Origin: Anastrepha obliqua
Lineage: Eukaryota > Arthropoda > Insecta > Diptera > Tephritidae
Length of the DNA: 64,000 nucleotides
NCBI RefSeq assembly: GCF_027943255.1
Contig: NC_072896.1
Span: 34,436,501 to 34,500,500 of the forward strand
Direction of reading: 5' to 3'
The notes below the pieces were generated by a model. That model was not told the DNA's origin, searched no databases, and saw nothing but the letters and a program-made list of their open reading frames with translations. The translations under genes and the position numbers were made by a program. Positions 1 through 10,100 of the stretch are shown one piece after another; the first letter of the stretch is position 1; each line of letters starts with the position of its first letter.

Positions 1-488
1 AAACGGAAACGAAAAAAATATTTTTTATTTTAGTTTTGAATATTATATTTCTTTATCTGTTAAAAAATAAAAAAAATTGTTTGGTAATAAAAGGTTCGCT
101 CACAAAGTTGGCAGCCTTAAAAAAATGGACACATAAAATTTAAATGGCGTAAAATTCATGTCGTTATCGTGTAAACTACGATCATTTGGAATAAAATTTT
201 TTTAAGAATTTTTTTCGGGCCTTTAAAGTCAAAAAAAAGTGTCGAAAAACGGTTTTTTATCTTTGCACGTCCACCATTTTGTAATTTTTTTTTCTTAAAT
301 CATAGTTCACCTGATAACGAAATTCATACTGAAAATAATTTTTGTCTTTTTGATTTCAGACACCGGTGAGTCTGTGTCGCCAGCGACTCCATTTGAAATG
401 AATCGAGGGCCTTAATACGCACAAATATTTCACTAATTTCAGGAAAAGATGATTTAAGCAGAGCTTTATAGCTGTTTTCCGTCATTTT

Positions 489-1039
489 TTAGGCTACAAT
501 TTTCAATTGGAACGTGCCATAGTACGCTACTGCTCCGCATACCATAACACCTCCTTCACGGCTGTGATGTCGTCTCAAGTCCATTTTCTCCTTTCTTAAG
601 TCATGGAAATAGTAATTACATGCATCAGGCGCATCCAGATTAAACTTTTTTTCGTCGCTAAAAACTATTTTTTCCACTCATCATTATTTGTAACTTGCGA
701 AATTTATTCAAAGGTTTTTTTTGTAATTTTTTATGCCGCATACAGATATGTGGCGCTTTTAGAATAGCCTTCCGAACGTTGGACTTGCTGGCTGCAACAT
801 TCGCCATTTTTTTAGTTTTTGCTGTTGGAAGGGCTGAATTTGATGCAGCTCTTAAGGAGTTTGCGATTTCCCTTCTGTCTCAAACACATCGCAGATCTGC
901 CTTTGTAGGTCCCACCATAGGAAGCTCCTTTTTTCACGAAAAGATCCAAACTTTTCGACTTCGACCATTTGTTTTGGAAACTTGGCGATTTGAAATTACA
1001 TTTTTTTTTATTTTTTCTTTTAAGCTCTGACTTTGTCAT
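489..1039 (-). pseudogene. Tc1/Tc3-like transposase fragment
   Basis: Reading the minus strand gives an N-terminal basic region (1039-812), then a segment with VRKAILKAPH and KKLQKKPL as in the helix-turn-helix/linker of Tc3-type transposases, then MEKIVFSDEKKFNLDAPD followed by HDLRKE and GGVMVCGAVAYYGT, the first-aspartate block of the DDE domain. The three pieces lie in different frames, so at least two frameshifts are present. Similarity fades near 380; the second and third catalytic blocks are not seen. I could not find terminal inverted repeats. This is an insect Tc1 superfamily relic; the subfamily is uncertain. Confidence 0.82.
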
Positions 1040-1224
1040 TCAAAGTTCAAACCGAATTGCATGGGCCACACACAAGGGATTCTGAGGAATTCTACTCCGT
1101 TTTAAGTTTTGTTTTTCCTTCTGTGTTTGGCTTTCGGCATACATTAAGTTACTTACAACTTAACTGTAACTTACAAGTTACAACTTAAATAAAAAAAAAG
1201 AAACGAATACTTGAAACCCATTTA

Positions 1225-2071
1225 AAGGGTGGTTAAATTTTAAGGGCCGATATTAAATGTAAACCACACCTAAGCGTCAAGCTTTTTTCTGCATTTCATT
1301 TCACATTTTTCAATTTCAGACTAACTCGATTTGAACCCTGGAAAGATACATAATCGAGCAACGCTTTTAAGTTATTCAGGCTTGTTACGAAAACGGGCGT
1401 ACAAATCAAAATGCACTTCGTGAAGAAAACCACCTTCAGTGATGAGGCACATTTTCACCTCAGTGGATTCGTCAATAAGCAAAATTGCCGCATTTGGGCG
1501 AATGATAATCCAAGAGTGATTGCCGAAAAACCAATGCACCCACAAAGAGTGACTGTTTGCTGCGGTTTATCTGCCGGCGGCATCATTGGGCCGTATTTCT
1601 TCCAAAATGAGGCCGGTCAGGCAGTTACTGTGAATACAGAGTGTTCGCTATGGTGATTTGATAACGAACATTTTATGGCCCGAATTGGAAAATATGGATG
1701 TGAACGATGTGTGCGATGTCAATTGGCCGCGAAGATCATGTGATTTGACACCGTTGGACTTCTTTCTTTGGGGTTATTTGAAAGAAAAGGTGTAGGTCGA
1801 TAAGCCAGTAATAATTCAAGAGCTAAGGGATGAGATAATTCGGCACATTAATGGCATAGAACCTCAATTATGCCTCAGCGTCATCGAAAATTTGGACCAT
1901 CGGACGGAGGTGTGCCGCCGAGGACGCGGCGGCCATTTGGACGATATTTTTTTCCATGTGGTATGGCGCAATTATACCAATATTATCATAATAAAAGAAA
2001 TGACAATAATTTCATAAAAAAATTGTATTTTATTTAAAGTCAACACCGGCTTTTGAAACTTAACCACCCTT
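1225..2071 (+). mobile_element. DD41D (rosa-type) mariner, internally deleted
   Basis: Both ends are present. The left end reads AAGGGTGGTTAAATTTTAAG and the right end, inverted, AAGGGTGGTTAAGTTTCAAA; each is flanked by TA, the target duplication of Tc1/mariner elements. The element is 847 bp against 1,288 bp for the full copy at 25889-27176, so about a third is lost. The same ends recur at 16817, 21937 and 25889, defining one subfamily in the window. Confidence 0.88.
1411..1975 (+). pseudogene. DD41D transposase, deleted
   Basis: The readable part starts with FSDEAHFHLSGFVNKQNCR (first catalytic aspartate block), runs through RVTVCCGLSAGGIIGPYFF, then breaks. After a frameshift the reading resumes at ENMDVNDV and jumps straight to DVNWPRRSCDLTPLDFFLWG, so the QQDGATCH block with the second aspartate is missing; GATGT-type microhomology sits at the junction. 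The C-terminal DKPVIIQEL...EVCRRGRGGHL is recognisable with one stop. The N-terminal HTH half is also deleted: the 5' leader joins the catalytic domain near 1410. It cannot encode an active enzyme. Confidence 0.88.
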
Positions 2072-2982
2072 TATATTACCATCTAAATTGATATATATTG
2101 ATGAAATGTTTTCATGTTAAGTTGTTATAAAGTAATGAATATCTATGTCCCGGGACTAATCTCGAACACAAAAGTTTTGGGATCCCGTTACTAATTTTTC
2201 GGATATCGAAAATCCCGAAATCTTAAAAAAGGAAAAATAATATCCCGTTATTGCATTCTCGGAATCCCTAAAATGCCGAAATATTAAAAATCGAGAAATT
2301 AGTATCCCGTTACTACATTTTCGGCATCCCGAAAACCCCGAAATCTTAGTTTTGAAAAATTCACATCCCTATTATGTACCTATGTATGCATGCTTTTCTG
2401 TGCTCTATGTTGCAATTCGGAGTACTGAGTTTTCCAGTCAACTGACATAATATTTTGCCAGGCATTTAGTATACACACACACACACACCCCATATACAAA
2501 TTTCTGTACTTTAGTATGTAGACTAAGTCGAATATGCACTGCAAAGCACACTCGCCTACATGTAAGCAAAGCCATACCCCGCGACCATTTAACGTTCATG
2601 CAGCTCCTGCTCTGTCTGAAAGCAAATCTGCATTATAAGCGAACTCACTTTGCTACGTAGAAATTCAGTTTCTTTATTTTCCTCTTTAGGTACTACATTT
2701 ATTTGCTGCAAAAATACGCACATTTTTGTTATCCTTTTCTTATGCTTTCAATTGCTTGTACTTTAATATTTTTCACGTATTAAAATTCCTTCCTTATTTT
2801 ATTTATTTTTTCAGATACTCGTCGTCGTCATGCAAATTAATTTTGTTTCAGCGCCGGCAGTTGGTTTGTATGTGTTTATGTATGTATATGTAACAGTACA
2901 AGTGCGCACAAAAGTTTGCATGCATCTATGGATAGTGCGTGTGTAGTTGTGATTTTTTGCGTGCATGTGTGCATTATGCCGA
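2072..2982. other. non-coding, minisatellite and CA run
   Basis: No gene seen. Contains three copies of a ~61-bp repeat (2182-2365, separate entry), a short CA microsatellite at 2464-2487, and otherwise AT-rich anonymous sequence. The short open frames near 2811-3122 lie in GT-rich and inverted-repeat DNA and show no family resemblance. Confidence 0.5.
2182..2365. repeat. ~61-bp minisatellite, three copies
   Basis: Units begin with ATCCCGTTA at 2182, 2242 and 2304 and share ATTYTCGG, ATCCCGAAA and CCGAAATCTTA blocks. Periods are 60 and 62 bp. The unit itself contains small inverted pieces (TCGG...CCGA). It directly follows the DD41D element ending at 2071. Confidence 0.75.
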
Positions 2983-3426
2983 GTCGATTTGTGGGGAGGC
3001 ATAAAAATCGCCCATTGCTCTGTGAAAATCATATTCTAGGGATCAAAATAAGAAACTTTGTCGAAGGAACCATACCTCTAAAACGAATTCTGATGTTCCC
3101 CAATTTGGGTCGAACTTTTTAGTTTCTTTTCTATAACTCACTTAAATTAATTTTTTCATTTACATATGTTCTGACTAAATAAATTTCTTAAGAGAAAAAA
3201 TAGATATTATTATAAATAAATAATAAATATTATTATAAATAAATAAAAATAAAGAAAAAACATAACCATTTAACTGATTTTTTCATGTAAAGGCCAAAAA
3301 GGGTGATATTTTGAAATTGGCGGACATCAGAATTCGTTTTAGAGGTATGGTTCCTTCGGGAAAGTTTCTTATTTTGATCCCTAGAATACGATTTTCACAG
3401 AGCAATGAGCGATTTTTAAATCGACC
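2983..3426. mobile_element. foldback-type MITE
   Basis: Two long inverted arms, about 2983-3097 and 3323-3426, enclose a ~225-bp loop. The left arm contains CATTGCTCTGTGAAAATC, TTCTAGGGATCAAAATAAG and GGAACCATACCTCTAAAACG; the right arm carries the complements in reverse order with few mismatches. There is no coding capacity. A clear target duplication was not found, so the exact ends are approximate. Structure fits a non-autonomous DNA transposon; the superfamily is unknown. Confidence 0.75.
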
Positions 3427-3432
3427 CGCCCT

Positions 3433-4019
3433 AGTGTGCATATATATTAGGGTGCCTCATCGAAACAAGTGGCACTTTTCTAAAATTTGGTGTTCATCGG
3501 CAGGGTATAAAATTCGGACCATTTTTGGTCAGATGTTTTTAGTGACCTATATTTCATGATGGTTATATTGCAACGAGGCATACAATGCATCAAATTAAAG
3601 ATGATATTATGTATGAAAAAATTTTCTTAGACAGTTCTGCCTTTCAAGCAGACAGTTGTGTGTTACAGCATTCCAAAATAAGGGTATACCAAGAGTAAAT
3701 TTCATACGTTCCTCAGCACAACTACGACCAAGGACTAAAGACGTCGTAAGCAGCAAAACAAATTTGTGCTACTTATGGTTCCAAAGCAGTATCAAATACA
3801 GCAACAAAACGGTAGATAAAACAATTCCATTGCGGTGACAATAACGTCGAAAATACATCACACCCTGTTAGGAAAATTCTCGAAGATGTTGATAAAATCA
3901 TGGCAATCGTTAAGTTAAATCGGCATGTCCACCTATTCTATGCTCTGGAACTGAAGATTGATCGGAAAAACAACATTTATATTCAAGTAATAGAGAAAAA
4001 ATTGCGTCGGACGAGTTAT
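3433..4019. other. anonymous non-coding stretch
   Basis: No gene or known element recognised. Short open frames in this stretch have no recognisable motifs. The last part may be the decayed 5' side of the RT fragment that starts near 4020. Confidence 0.35.
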
Positions 4020-5230
4020 CCAAGGCTCAGCACGCTTACACTAAAGGCAGATCTACTGAAACTGTACTTCACTCACTTGTACTAAACATAGAAAAGGCGC
4101 TAGAAAATGAAGAGTATGCTGTAGGAGTATTGCTACATACATCAAGGGCCTTTAACAACGTGACAAAAGATGCTATTTTAAATAGCATAGAGTCACTTAG
4201 TGTGCAACCCGCGGCTTATCTATGGATAAGGCAGCTATTAGCTAGCAGGAAGATAAGAGCGGAATGGAACGATACGAGCGTCACCAAATATGCATGCAGA
4301 GGCACTCCGCAAAGTGGCGTACTATCGCCGCTTTTATGATTACTTGTAGCAAATGAACTGCTCAAGAAATTTGACAGAGGGACACCAAAACTAGTGGCGT
4401 ATGCAGATGACAGAACTGTAATAGTTACGTGAAAGTACCTGGACGCCGTCAGTAATGTGATGAACAACACACTTATGGACATCTCGCGGGCATGATACTA
4501 TTTACCAGTGAGAATAAGGTCCCGGCGTGGAGCCTCCCGAAGCTAAGCAACAACGAATTTTTTTTTCAAAGATCATGCGAGGCAATTCGGCGTAATACTG
4601 AACAGTAAATTTCTGTGGAAGCACAATGTTGAGAAAAGGGTGAAAGAGGCCAATGATGCGCTGTATACATGTAAAAGATTGCTGGGCGTTGCTTGAGGTC
4701 TATCACCCTCACTGATGCATTGGTGCTACACGGCAGTAGTTAGGTCGATATTGCGGTATGGAGCCTTAAGTATGATGGACTGCGACAAGAAAATGGACAT
4801 ACTTAATGCCGCTGGAAATCATTCAGCGACTCGCTGCTCTGTGCATAATAGGAGCGGTGATAACCACTCCAATAGCGGCGCTCGAAATGATACTCAGCAT
4901 GCCACCTATTGAGCTTATGGCGGAAAATCTGGCAGCGAAATCCACGGGGAGGTTCGTGGCTGCTGGAGTATTCACCTGTAGAACCTTCGGACATAGCTCA
5001 AAAGGAAAGGGGAGCTCAGTTTGCACAGTGACTCAGTATTTTTAGAACTTTTCACATACCAAACTCACACACAACCATCTCCTCACAAGAGGTACCCAAC
5101 AACAATGTCCATTTTTTGATAATAACCCATCAGCTGACCATCTTTTAAACGATTGTCGTACCTTAGAAAGTTTCAGGGAGAAAACAATGCGGATCCAGCA
5201 AACCTTCTGCTTTACTGGCTATTGTTTCCT
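4020..5230 (+). pseudogene. non-LTR reverse transcriptase (I/R1-like)
   Basis: Fragments over several frames follow the order of an insect non-LTR RT: QHAYTKGRSTETVLHSLV (~4030), the degenerate motif A region LLHTSRAFNNVTKD, RGTPQSGVLSPLL, LVAYADDRTVIV (YADD catalytic motif, ~4395), FGVILNSKFLWKHNVEKR, LMHWCYTAVVRSILRYG, and after a frameshift IQRLAALCIIGAVITTPIAAL. Motif A, normally an aspartate-containing block, reads LLHTS. Stops and frameshifts are frequent. A region near 5050-5230 gives traces of the downstream RNase H/zinc-knuckle side. Clade assignment is tentative. Confidence 0.82.
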
Positions 5231-5239
5231 CCACGAATT

Positions 5240-5639
5240 TTTTTTTCTTGTTCACTCCACTCGGGAGCATAGGGCCTCGACAAGACTTAGTCTTGCATTG
5301 GTTTCGTTAATCTATTTGATTTCTGACAGCGTAGGTGATTAGCCTGTCGCTACCAGTCCAAAGTAGTGGGAATGCCCACCTGTCGTTGCTTAGAAACAAC
5401 GCCTTCTTACTGCTTGAAGCGTCATCTGTGTGTCACATTTTTCTGGCAGAAGGATCACACAGATGGTTGAGGACTTCGCTAAATTTAGTGTGTCTGCCCT
5501 ATTACCGCGATTTCCCGCTTCTTCTTGCTGGGGCCACTGTTGCAATGTGTAGTTGTGTCTTTTTCTTTTGTTTTTTTGCTTGTTTTAGCAGCCACAATGC
5601 AAGTAATGCGCTGACTTTTTGTGAGGGAGTAGAGGAATG
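5240..5639. other. possible 3' tail of RT element
   Basis: GC content is higher than in the flanks and it directly follows the RT fragment, so it may be the 3' UTR of that retrotransposon. I see no protein motif; the 117-residue open frame here ends in a phenylalanine/tyrosine run coded by low-complexity DNA. Confidence 0.35.
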
Positions 5640-5806
5640 GAATTATTATTATTACTATTTTTTATTTTTTTTTACATTTTTTTTATGAGAAACTAGGAAA
5701 GTAGGTAAGTTTGGAAATGTACGAGGGCCGTGCTTTACGTAGGATTCGAACCCACAACCTGTAGGAGTGCAGGCTAGTGCACGTACGCTAGACTACCGAG
5801 GTCTTC
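5640..5806 (-). mobile_element. tRNA-derived SINE
   Basis: On the minus strand a tRNA-like head (5806 to ~5735) has a box A-like region with GGTAGTCTAGCG and an exact internal box B, GGTTCGAATCC, at 5752-5742. It is followed by a short unrelated body and an A-rich tail ending in AATAATAATAAT (5655-5640). A pol III promoter head plus an A-rich repeat tail is the SINE pattern. It differs in sequence from the SINE at 30396, so it is a second family or a degenerate tRNA pseudogene. Confidence 0.65.
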
Positions 5807-6679
5807 ACCAATATAACTGTTTTAAATAACTTTTCGAAAGATTCTAACTTAACTATTATGATTTAATATGATTTTCCAATAATAACACAGACTCTTCTAT
5901 CTAACTATCCAGTTGTAGGCCCTGGCAGCTAGTACTCGTTCTAGTAAGCATTTTAGTATCATATATTAATTCAAATAAATAAGTAAAAATAAAAAATTGC
6001 ATGATTAATTTTGCGCCACCTTGTGTAATATTACTTTGTTTTTTTTTTTTTTTTTGAAAGAGCATGCGCACCTTCATACATTAAGTTGATCAAGAAGGAG
6101 AATTATAGAGCCCCTATAGAAAAATTAAATAATTATTTATTTTAATAAAGCACACGGAATTTTAAACGCATTTGGGAACGGAAATTAGGGGTTGCATGAA
6201 GGAAAAAAACATTTTTCTCACCCATCCTAGTACACATATGTACATACATACAAGTAAACAAAACTTTTACAATTTTTTATTTGTCACTCATAAGTTTTTC
6301 TTTTCAGTTTCAAAATGTGAAACTTCCTAAGCGGTAGTGGATTGTCATGATGACGTGGATATGCATCAGCGTGGATGAAGAGAGGTTTGTTAGCACTTAA
6401 TGTGAGTGACAAGTGTGAAGCTCGTTTTAATATTAAATAGTGAAATGACTGATAAAAGCTTAACAAAATCGCCCAAGTAAGAACATGAAGTGGTGGTATT
6501 TTTTTATCCAGTGTCTTGCTGCCAGTCGAGGTAAGAGGCGCTTGGTAATATTTATGCGGAAGTGGAACTTAGTACAATCTCAACTTACCAGTGCTGGAAA
6601 AGAGTAATGTATGACTTTCCGTGGAAGTAAAATTTCTTGTATAAGTCTGCATATCGACGGGGAAGTAGAGTTACCAAAT
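5807..6679. other. anonymous AT-rich stretch
   Basis: No gene seen. A 20-odd-bp block at about 6003-6025 (TTAATTTTGCGCCACCTTG) recurs near 63592. Long T runs lie at 6037-6054. Confidence 0.35.
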
Positions 6680-6858
6680 TTTTTTTTTTTTTTGGGTCAT
6701 TGCATATCAATATTTTTCGATTCTTCAAAATCAGCTTCTTTCAGTACACTTTTATTCAAATTTATAATGGAAATAAGATTGCCAGGTTTTTTTAGACATC
6801 AGTTCATCGACATTTTTCAATTCATCAAAATCAGTTCCTTTCAATACACTTCGAAAAT
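6680..6858. repeat. diverged ~105-bp direct duplication
   Basis: Two units are aligned by CAAAATCAGYTYCTTTCARTACACTT (here in two pieces: CAAAATCAG near 6726 and 6827, and CTTTCARTACACTT near 6736 and 6838), each preceded by a CATTTTTC/TATTTTTC-ATTC block. The second unit ends where the mariner at 6861 was inserted. Confidence 0.55.
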
Positions 6859-6860
6859 TA

Positions 6861-8149
6861 TTAGGTGCGCAACTAAGTACCCGCTGTTTGTCAATAGATG
6901 CCGCCAGCTGTGCATGCTAGTCGATTCTAACATAACCGAAACGTCATAAACCAAGCTTAGATATATGGTAAACAAACTGCTTCGACACATTAGTGATTTT
7001 GTTTTGGTATCATATACTTTTGGTTTTGTGAAAATGTCTGATTTTGTGCCGAATAATCGTTATTAGCGGGAAGTGTTAATTTTCCTATTGCATTCGACGG
7101 TCATTCCACGGAAGCTAAAGCGCATTAAGAACTACAAAAAGTTGATGGAGATGCCGCTTTAAGTGAAACAACATGCCGAGATTGGTTACGTCGCTTCAAA
7201 AACGGTGATTTTAATGTTGACGACCGCCGCGTGAAGGAAGGCCAAAAACCTTCGAAGACGCTGAATAGGAGGCATTGCTCAATGAGGATCCGTGTCAAAC
7301 GCAAGAATAGCTTGCTTCAGTATTAGGAGTTACCCGCCAATCCATTTCCAAGCGATTGCATGCTTTGAGAATGATTCAAAAGCAGGCGTCTTGGGTTCCT
7401 TATGAGTTAAAACCAGGGGATGTTGAACATCGTTTTTTCGCCTGAGAACAACCGCTTCAACGGCAAAAAAAGAAGAGTTTTCTTCATCGCATCGTGACGG
7501 GTGAGGAAAAATGGATTCATTACAGCAATCCAAAGGAAAGAAAGTCATGGAGACTGCCCGATCATGCTTCTACGTCGTCGCCTACGCGGAATATTCACGC
7601 TGCGAAGGTTATGCTATGTATTTGGTGGGACCAAGTTGGTCTGATTTATTATGAACTGTTAAAACCAAGCGAAACCATCACTGGGTATCGGTATCGACTT
7701 CAATTGATGCGATTAAGCCAAGCACTGCGCGAGAAGCGGCCGCAATACGCGAAGAGGCATGAACAAGTGATTCTACAGCACGAAAACGCTCGGCCTCACG
7801 TTGCCAAACCCGTTAAAACTTACCTGGAAACACTGAAATGTGAAATCCTATCCCACCCGCCATATTCTCCAGATATTGCGCCGTCCGATTATCACCTGTT
7901 CCGATCGATGGCACATGGTCTAGCTGACCAGCAGTCGATTCATATGAAGATAGCAAAATATGGCTTGATCCGTGGATAGCCTCAAAAGATGAACAGTTTT
8001 ATCCCGGCTGTGTACGAGATCTACCAGAAAGATGGGGAAAAGTAGTAGCCTGCGATGGGCAATATTTTCAATGATTCACTTGTAACCATTTTTTCAGAAT
8101 AAAGTTGTATTTTCATCAAAATAGCAGCGAGAACTTAGTTGCGCACCAA
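6861..8149 (+). mobile_element. mariner (DD34D) element, complete ends
   Basis: The left end TTAGGTGCGCAACTAAGT and the inverted right end TTGGTGCGCAACTAAGTT match over nearly 30 bp. TA lies on both sides (6859-6860 and 8150-8151). Length 1,289 bp is normal for a full mariner. The element carries a decayed transposase from 7034 to 8074 and sits inside an unclassified repeat. Confidence 0.9.
7034..8074 (+). pseudogene. mariner transposase
   Basis: The start MSDFVPNN is typical of mariner transposases. The HTH half (7034-7480) is broken by stops and frameshifts (TTCRDW-, KNGDFNVDD- and EDPCQTQE-like blocks, then GVTRQSISKRLHALRMIQK-like text). From 7494 to 7979 a clean 161-codon frame covers the catalytic domain: VMLCIWWDQVGLIYYELLKP, then PPYSPDIAPSDYHLF. 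The first catalytic block reads TGEEKWI and the second LQHENARPHVAK, where mariners normally have TGDEKW and HDNA; both aspartates are glutamate here, only the third (PSD) is kept. The C-terminus ERWGKVVACDGQYFQ ends at a TGA. Confidence 0.88.
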
Positions 8150-8626
8150 TAATTTTGCAGTCCATATAATTTTAACAAATGAAGTGCAGGTTTCAAAAAG
8201 TTCATATTCGCGTTGATTTAAAGATCTTTTTTTGCAACGTTGCGCATTTTCTCCTTATAACGAATGCTCATTTTTTTTTTATTTGGACGAAAGCACCCAA
8301 CTAAAGCACTCAAAGTACGTCAATAAAAAAAAATGTCCAAAATCATCGCGATTGTCGAGCTGCTTAAATTTGCTTTTTATTTAATACAGTGTTTGACTTT
8401 GAGAAAACTAAAAACCAAAAATTTATAGATTAGATTTATAGATTTTCATTAAAATTTCAAACTTTTTAATCAGAACTTGGAGAATATTTTCGGGTATTGA
8501 GCCTCATAGTTCATTTAGTTTTACGAAATGAAGTGCAAGTTTTAGGAATTTCAAATATCGCTTTGATTTTTAATAATGTTTTTGTTATGTTGTCCTCCAT
8601 ATGTCGAATGCTCAAATGTTTTTATA
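8150..8626. repeat. unclassified ~350-bp tandem repeat, part 1
   Basis: A unit starting at ~8168 (ACAAATGAAGTGCAGGTTTC) recurs at ~8520 (ACGAAATGAAGTGCAAGTTT), each followed by a GTTGATTT/CTTTGATTT block and CGAATGCTCA. The block GAAAGCACCCAAC...AATCATCGCGATT...GAGCTGC at 8286-8380 recurs at 9910-9980, on the other side of the DD41D element, showing that element split the second unit. No coding capacity. Related sequence lies near 30040-30240 and 46100-46270. Confidence 0.6.
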
Positions 8627-9904
8627 AAGGGTGATTTTTTAAGAGCTATAGGAAAGTTTTTCAAAAAACCACACGTAAAATTCAGAAAAATTCATGAAAT
8701 TTTTATTTAAATCGATAGTACAGTCCATAAAATTTAGTGTTTGAAGATTATTTCATGCAAATGTTGACCGCGACTGTGCTTTAAATGGTCCATCCGCTTA
8801 GTCCAATTTTGACATACTCTTTCCAATGTTTCACATAGAAATGTTTTAATGTTGTCTTTCAATTCGTTAATTGAAGCAGGCTTGTCTGAATAGACAGGAG
8901 CTTTAACAGAGCCCCACAAAAAATAATCAAAAAGCGTTATATCGCACGATCTGGGTGGTCAATTGACAGGTTCCGAACGTGAAATATATTGTTCACCGAC
9001 CTCGCCTCTCAACAAGTCCATTGTTACGCGTGCTGTGTGGCATGTGGCACCGTCTTGCTGAAAGCACATGTCATGCAAGTCAAGCTCTTGCAGTTTGGGC
9101 AAAAAAAAGTTGAATATCATTTCACGGTAACGCTCACCATTCACAATTACTTTATAATTCGCAGCATCTTTGAAGAAGTACGGTCCAATGATACCTCCAG
9201 CCCATAAACCGCGCGAAACTGTGACCTTTTCTGGATACATTGGTAGCTCTTGCAATTTTTCTTCACTCCAAAATCGACAATTCTTCTTATTTACGTACCC
9301 ATTGATCCAAAAATGAGCTTCGTCGCGGAACACAATTTTTCGATAAAAAAGTGGATCTTCGGCCAACTCTCCAAGAGCCCATTTACCAAAAATTCTGCGT
9401 TGCGATAGGTGGTCCGGCTTCAATTCTTGCACCAGCTGTATTAGGCTTCACACCTAAATGATTTCGAAAAATTTTCCACGTTGTTGAGTAACAGAGGCCC
9501 AATTGCTGCGAACGGCGACGAATCGATTATTGATGGTCATCATTAACACTGGCTGATACAGATGCGATATTTCCTTCAGTTCGCACTCTACGTAAGCGTG
9601 TTGGTGGTTTGATGTCCAGTAATGTAAATTTGGTTCTAAATTTAGTCTCAATAGCTCGAAGAGCCGCTTCAGTGGGTCGATTAAATTGACCATAAAATGT
9701 AAGAAGCGCGCGATAAACTTTCTTAACAGAACACGCATTTTTATAATAAAATTCAATGATTTGCAAGCGTTGTTCGTTTGTAAGACGATTCATGGTTAAA
9801 TTATAGACCAAACTGAAGATGTTTGACAGTGAAACAAAACACGAAACGTGCGTCAGCTGTTTAAACCAACTGTTTAAATAGATAATAGCTAAAAAATCAC
9901 CCGT
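8627..9904 (-). mobile_element. DD41D (rosa-type) mariner, near full length
   Basis: Ends AAGGGTGATTTTTTAAGAGC (left) and the inverted right end AACGGGTGATTTTTTAGCTA match, next to TA on both sides. About 1,278 bp. The ends share only AAGGGTG with those of the 1225/25889 subfamily, so this is a different subfamily. It interrupts a copy of the unclassified repeat, which gives its relative age. Confidence 0.88.
8734..9793 (-). pseudogene. DD41D mariner transposase, near complete
   Basis: From the ATG at 9793: MNRLTNEQRLQIIEFYYKN (start of the HTH half), FYGQFNRPTEAALRAIETKF, then SIRRRSQQLG and HLGVKP in shifted frames. From 9432 the catalytic half is in one frame to 8734: FRDEAHFWINGYVNKKNCRF, AGGIIGPYFF, FQQDGATCHTA, then one TGA in place of a tryptophan (8958-8956), RSCDITLFDYFLWG, and a C-terminus SRGQHLHEIIFKH. 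All three catalytic aspartates remain. Between the second (QQDG) and the third (LFD) I count 41 residues, the diagnostic DD41D spacing. Two or three frameshifts and one stop inactivate it. Confidence 0.92.
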
Positions 9905-10100
9905 TATAAACGAAAGCACCCAACAACGTCAGCAAAAAAATTGTCAAAAATCAACGTAATTTTTGAGCTGCCTGAAATTCGCACTTTTTCATATTAGAAT
10001 GTAAAGAGCCACAAAACTGAAATACCTGAAATTTTACTATACATTTTGTTTAGCAGGTGTGAAATTTTGATGAAAATGTGTTGATTTTTTCTTTTTAATT
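9905..10100. repeat. unclassified repeat, part 2
   Basis: Continuation of the unit split by the DD41D element: CGAAAGCACCCAAC at 9909 matches 8286. The downstream ATTTTTGAGCTGC block also matches the first unit. Confidence 0.55.

Noticed and set aside
1..20. AAACGGAAACGAAAAAA string shared with ~25849
   Set aside because: Too short and A-rich to call a repeat; no further homology on either side.
695..1030. 111-codon plus-strand open frame
   Set aside because: It is antisense to the Tc1-like transposase fragment.
5335..5688. 117-codon plus-strand open frame
   Set aside because: No motif; its end is a phenylalanine/tyrosine run from T-rich DNA that overlaps a SINE tail.
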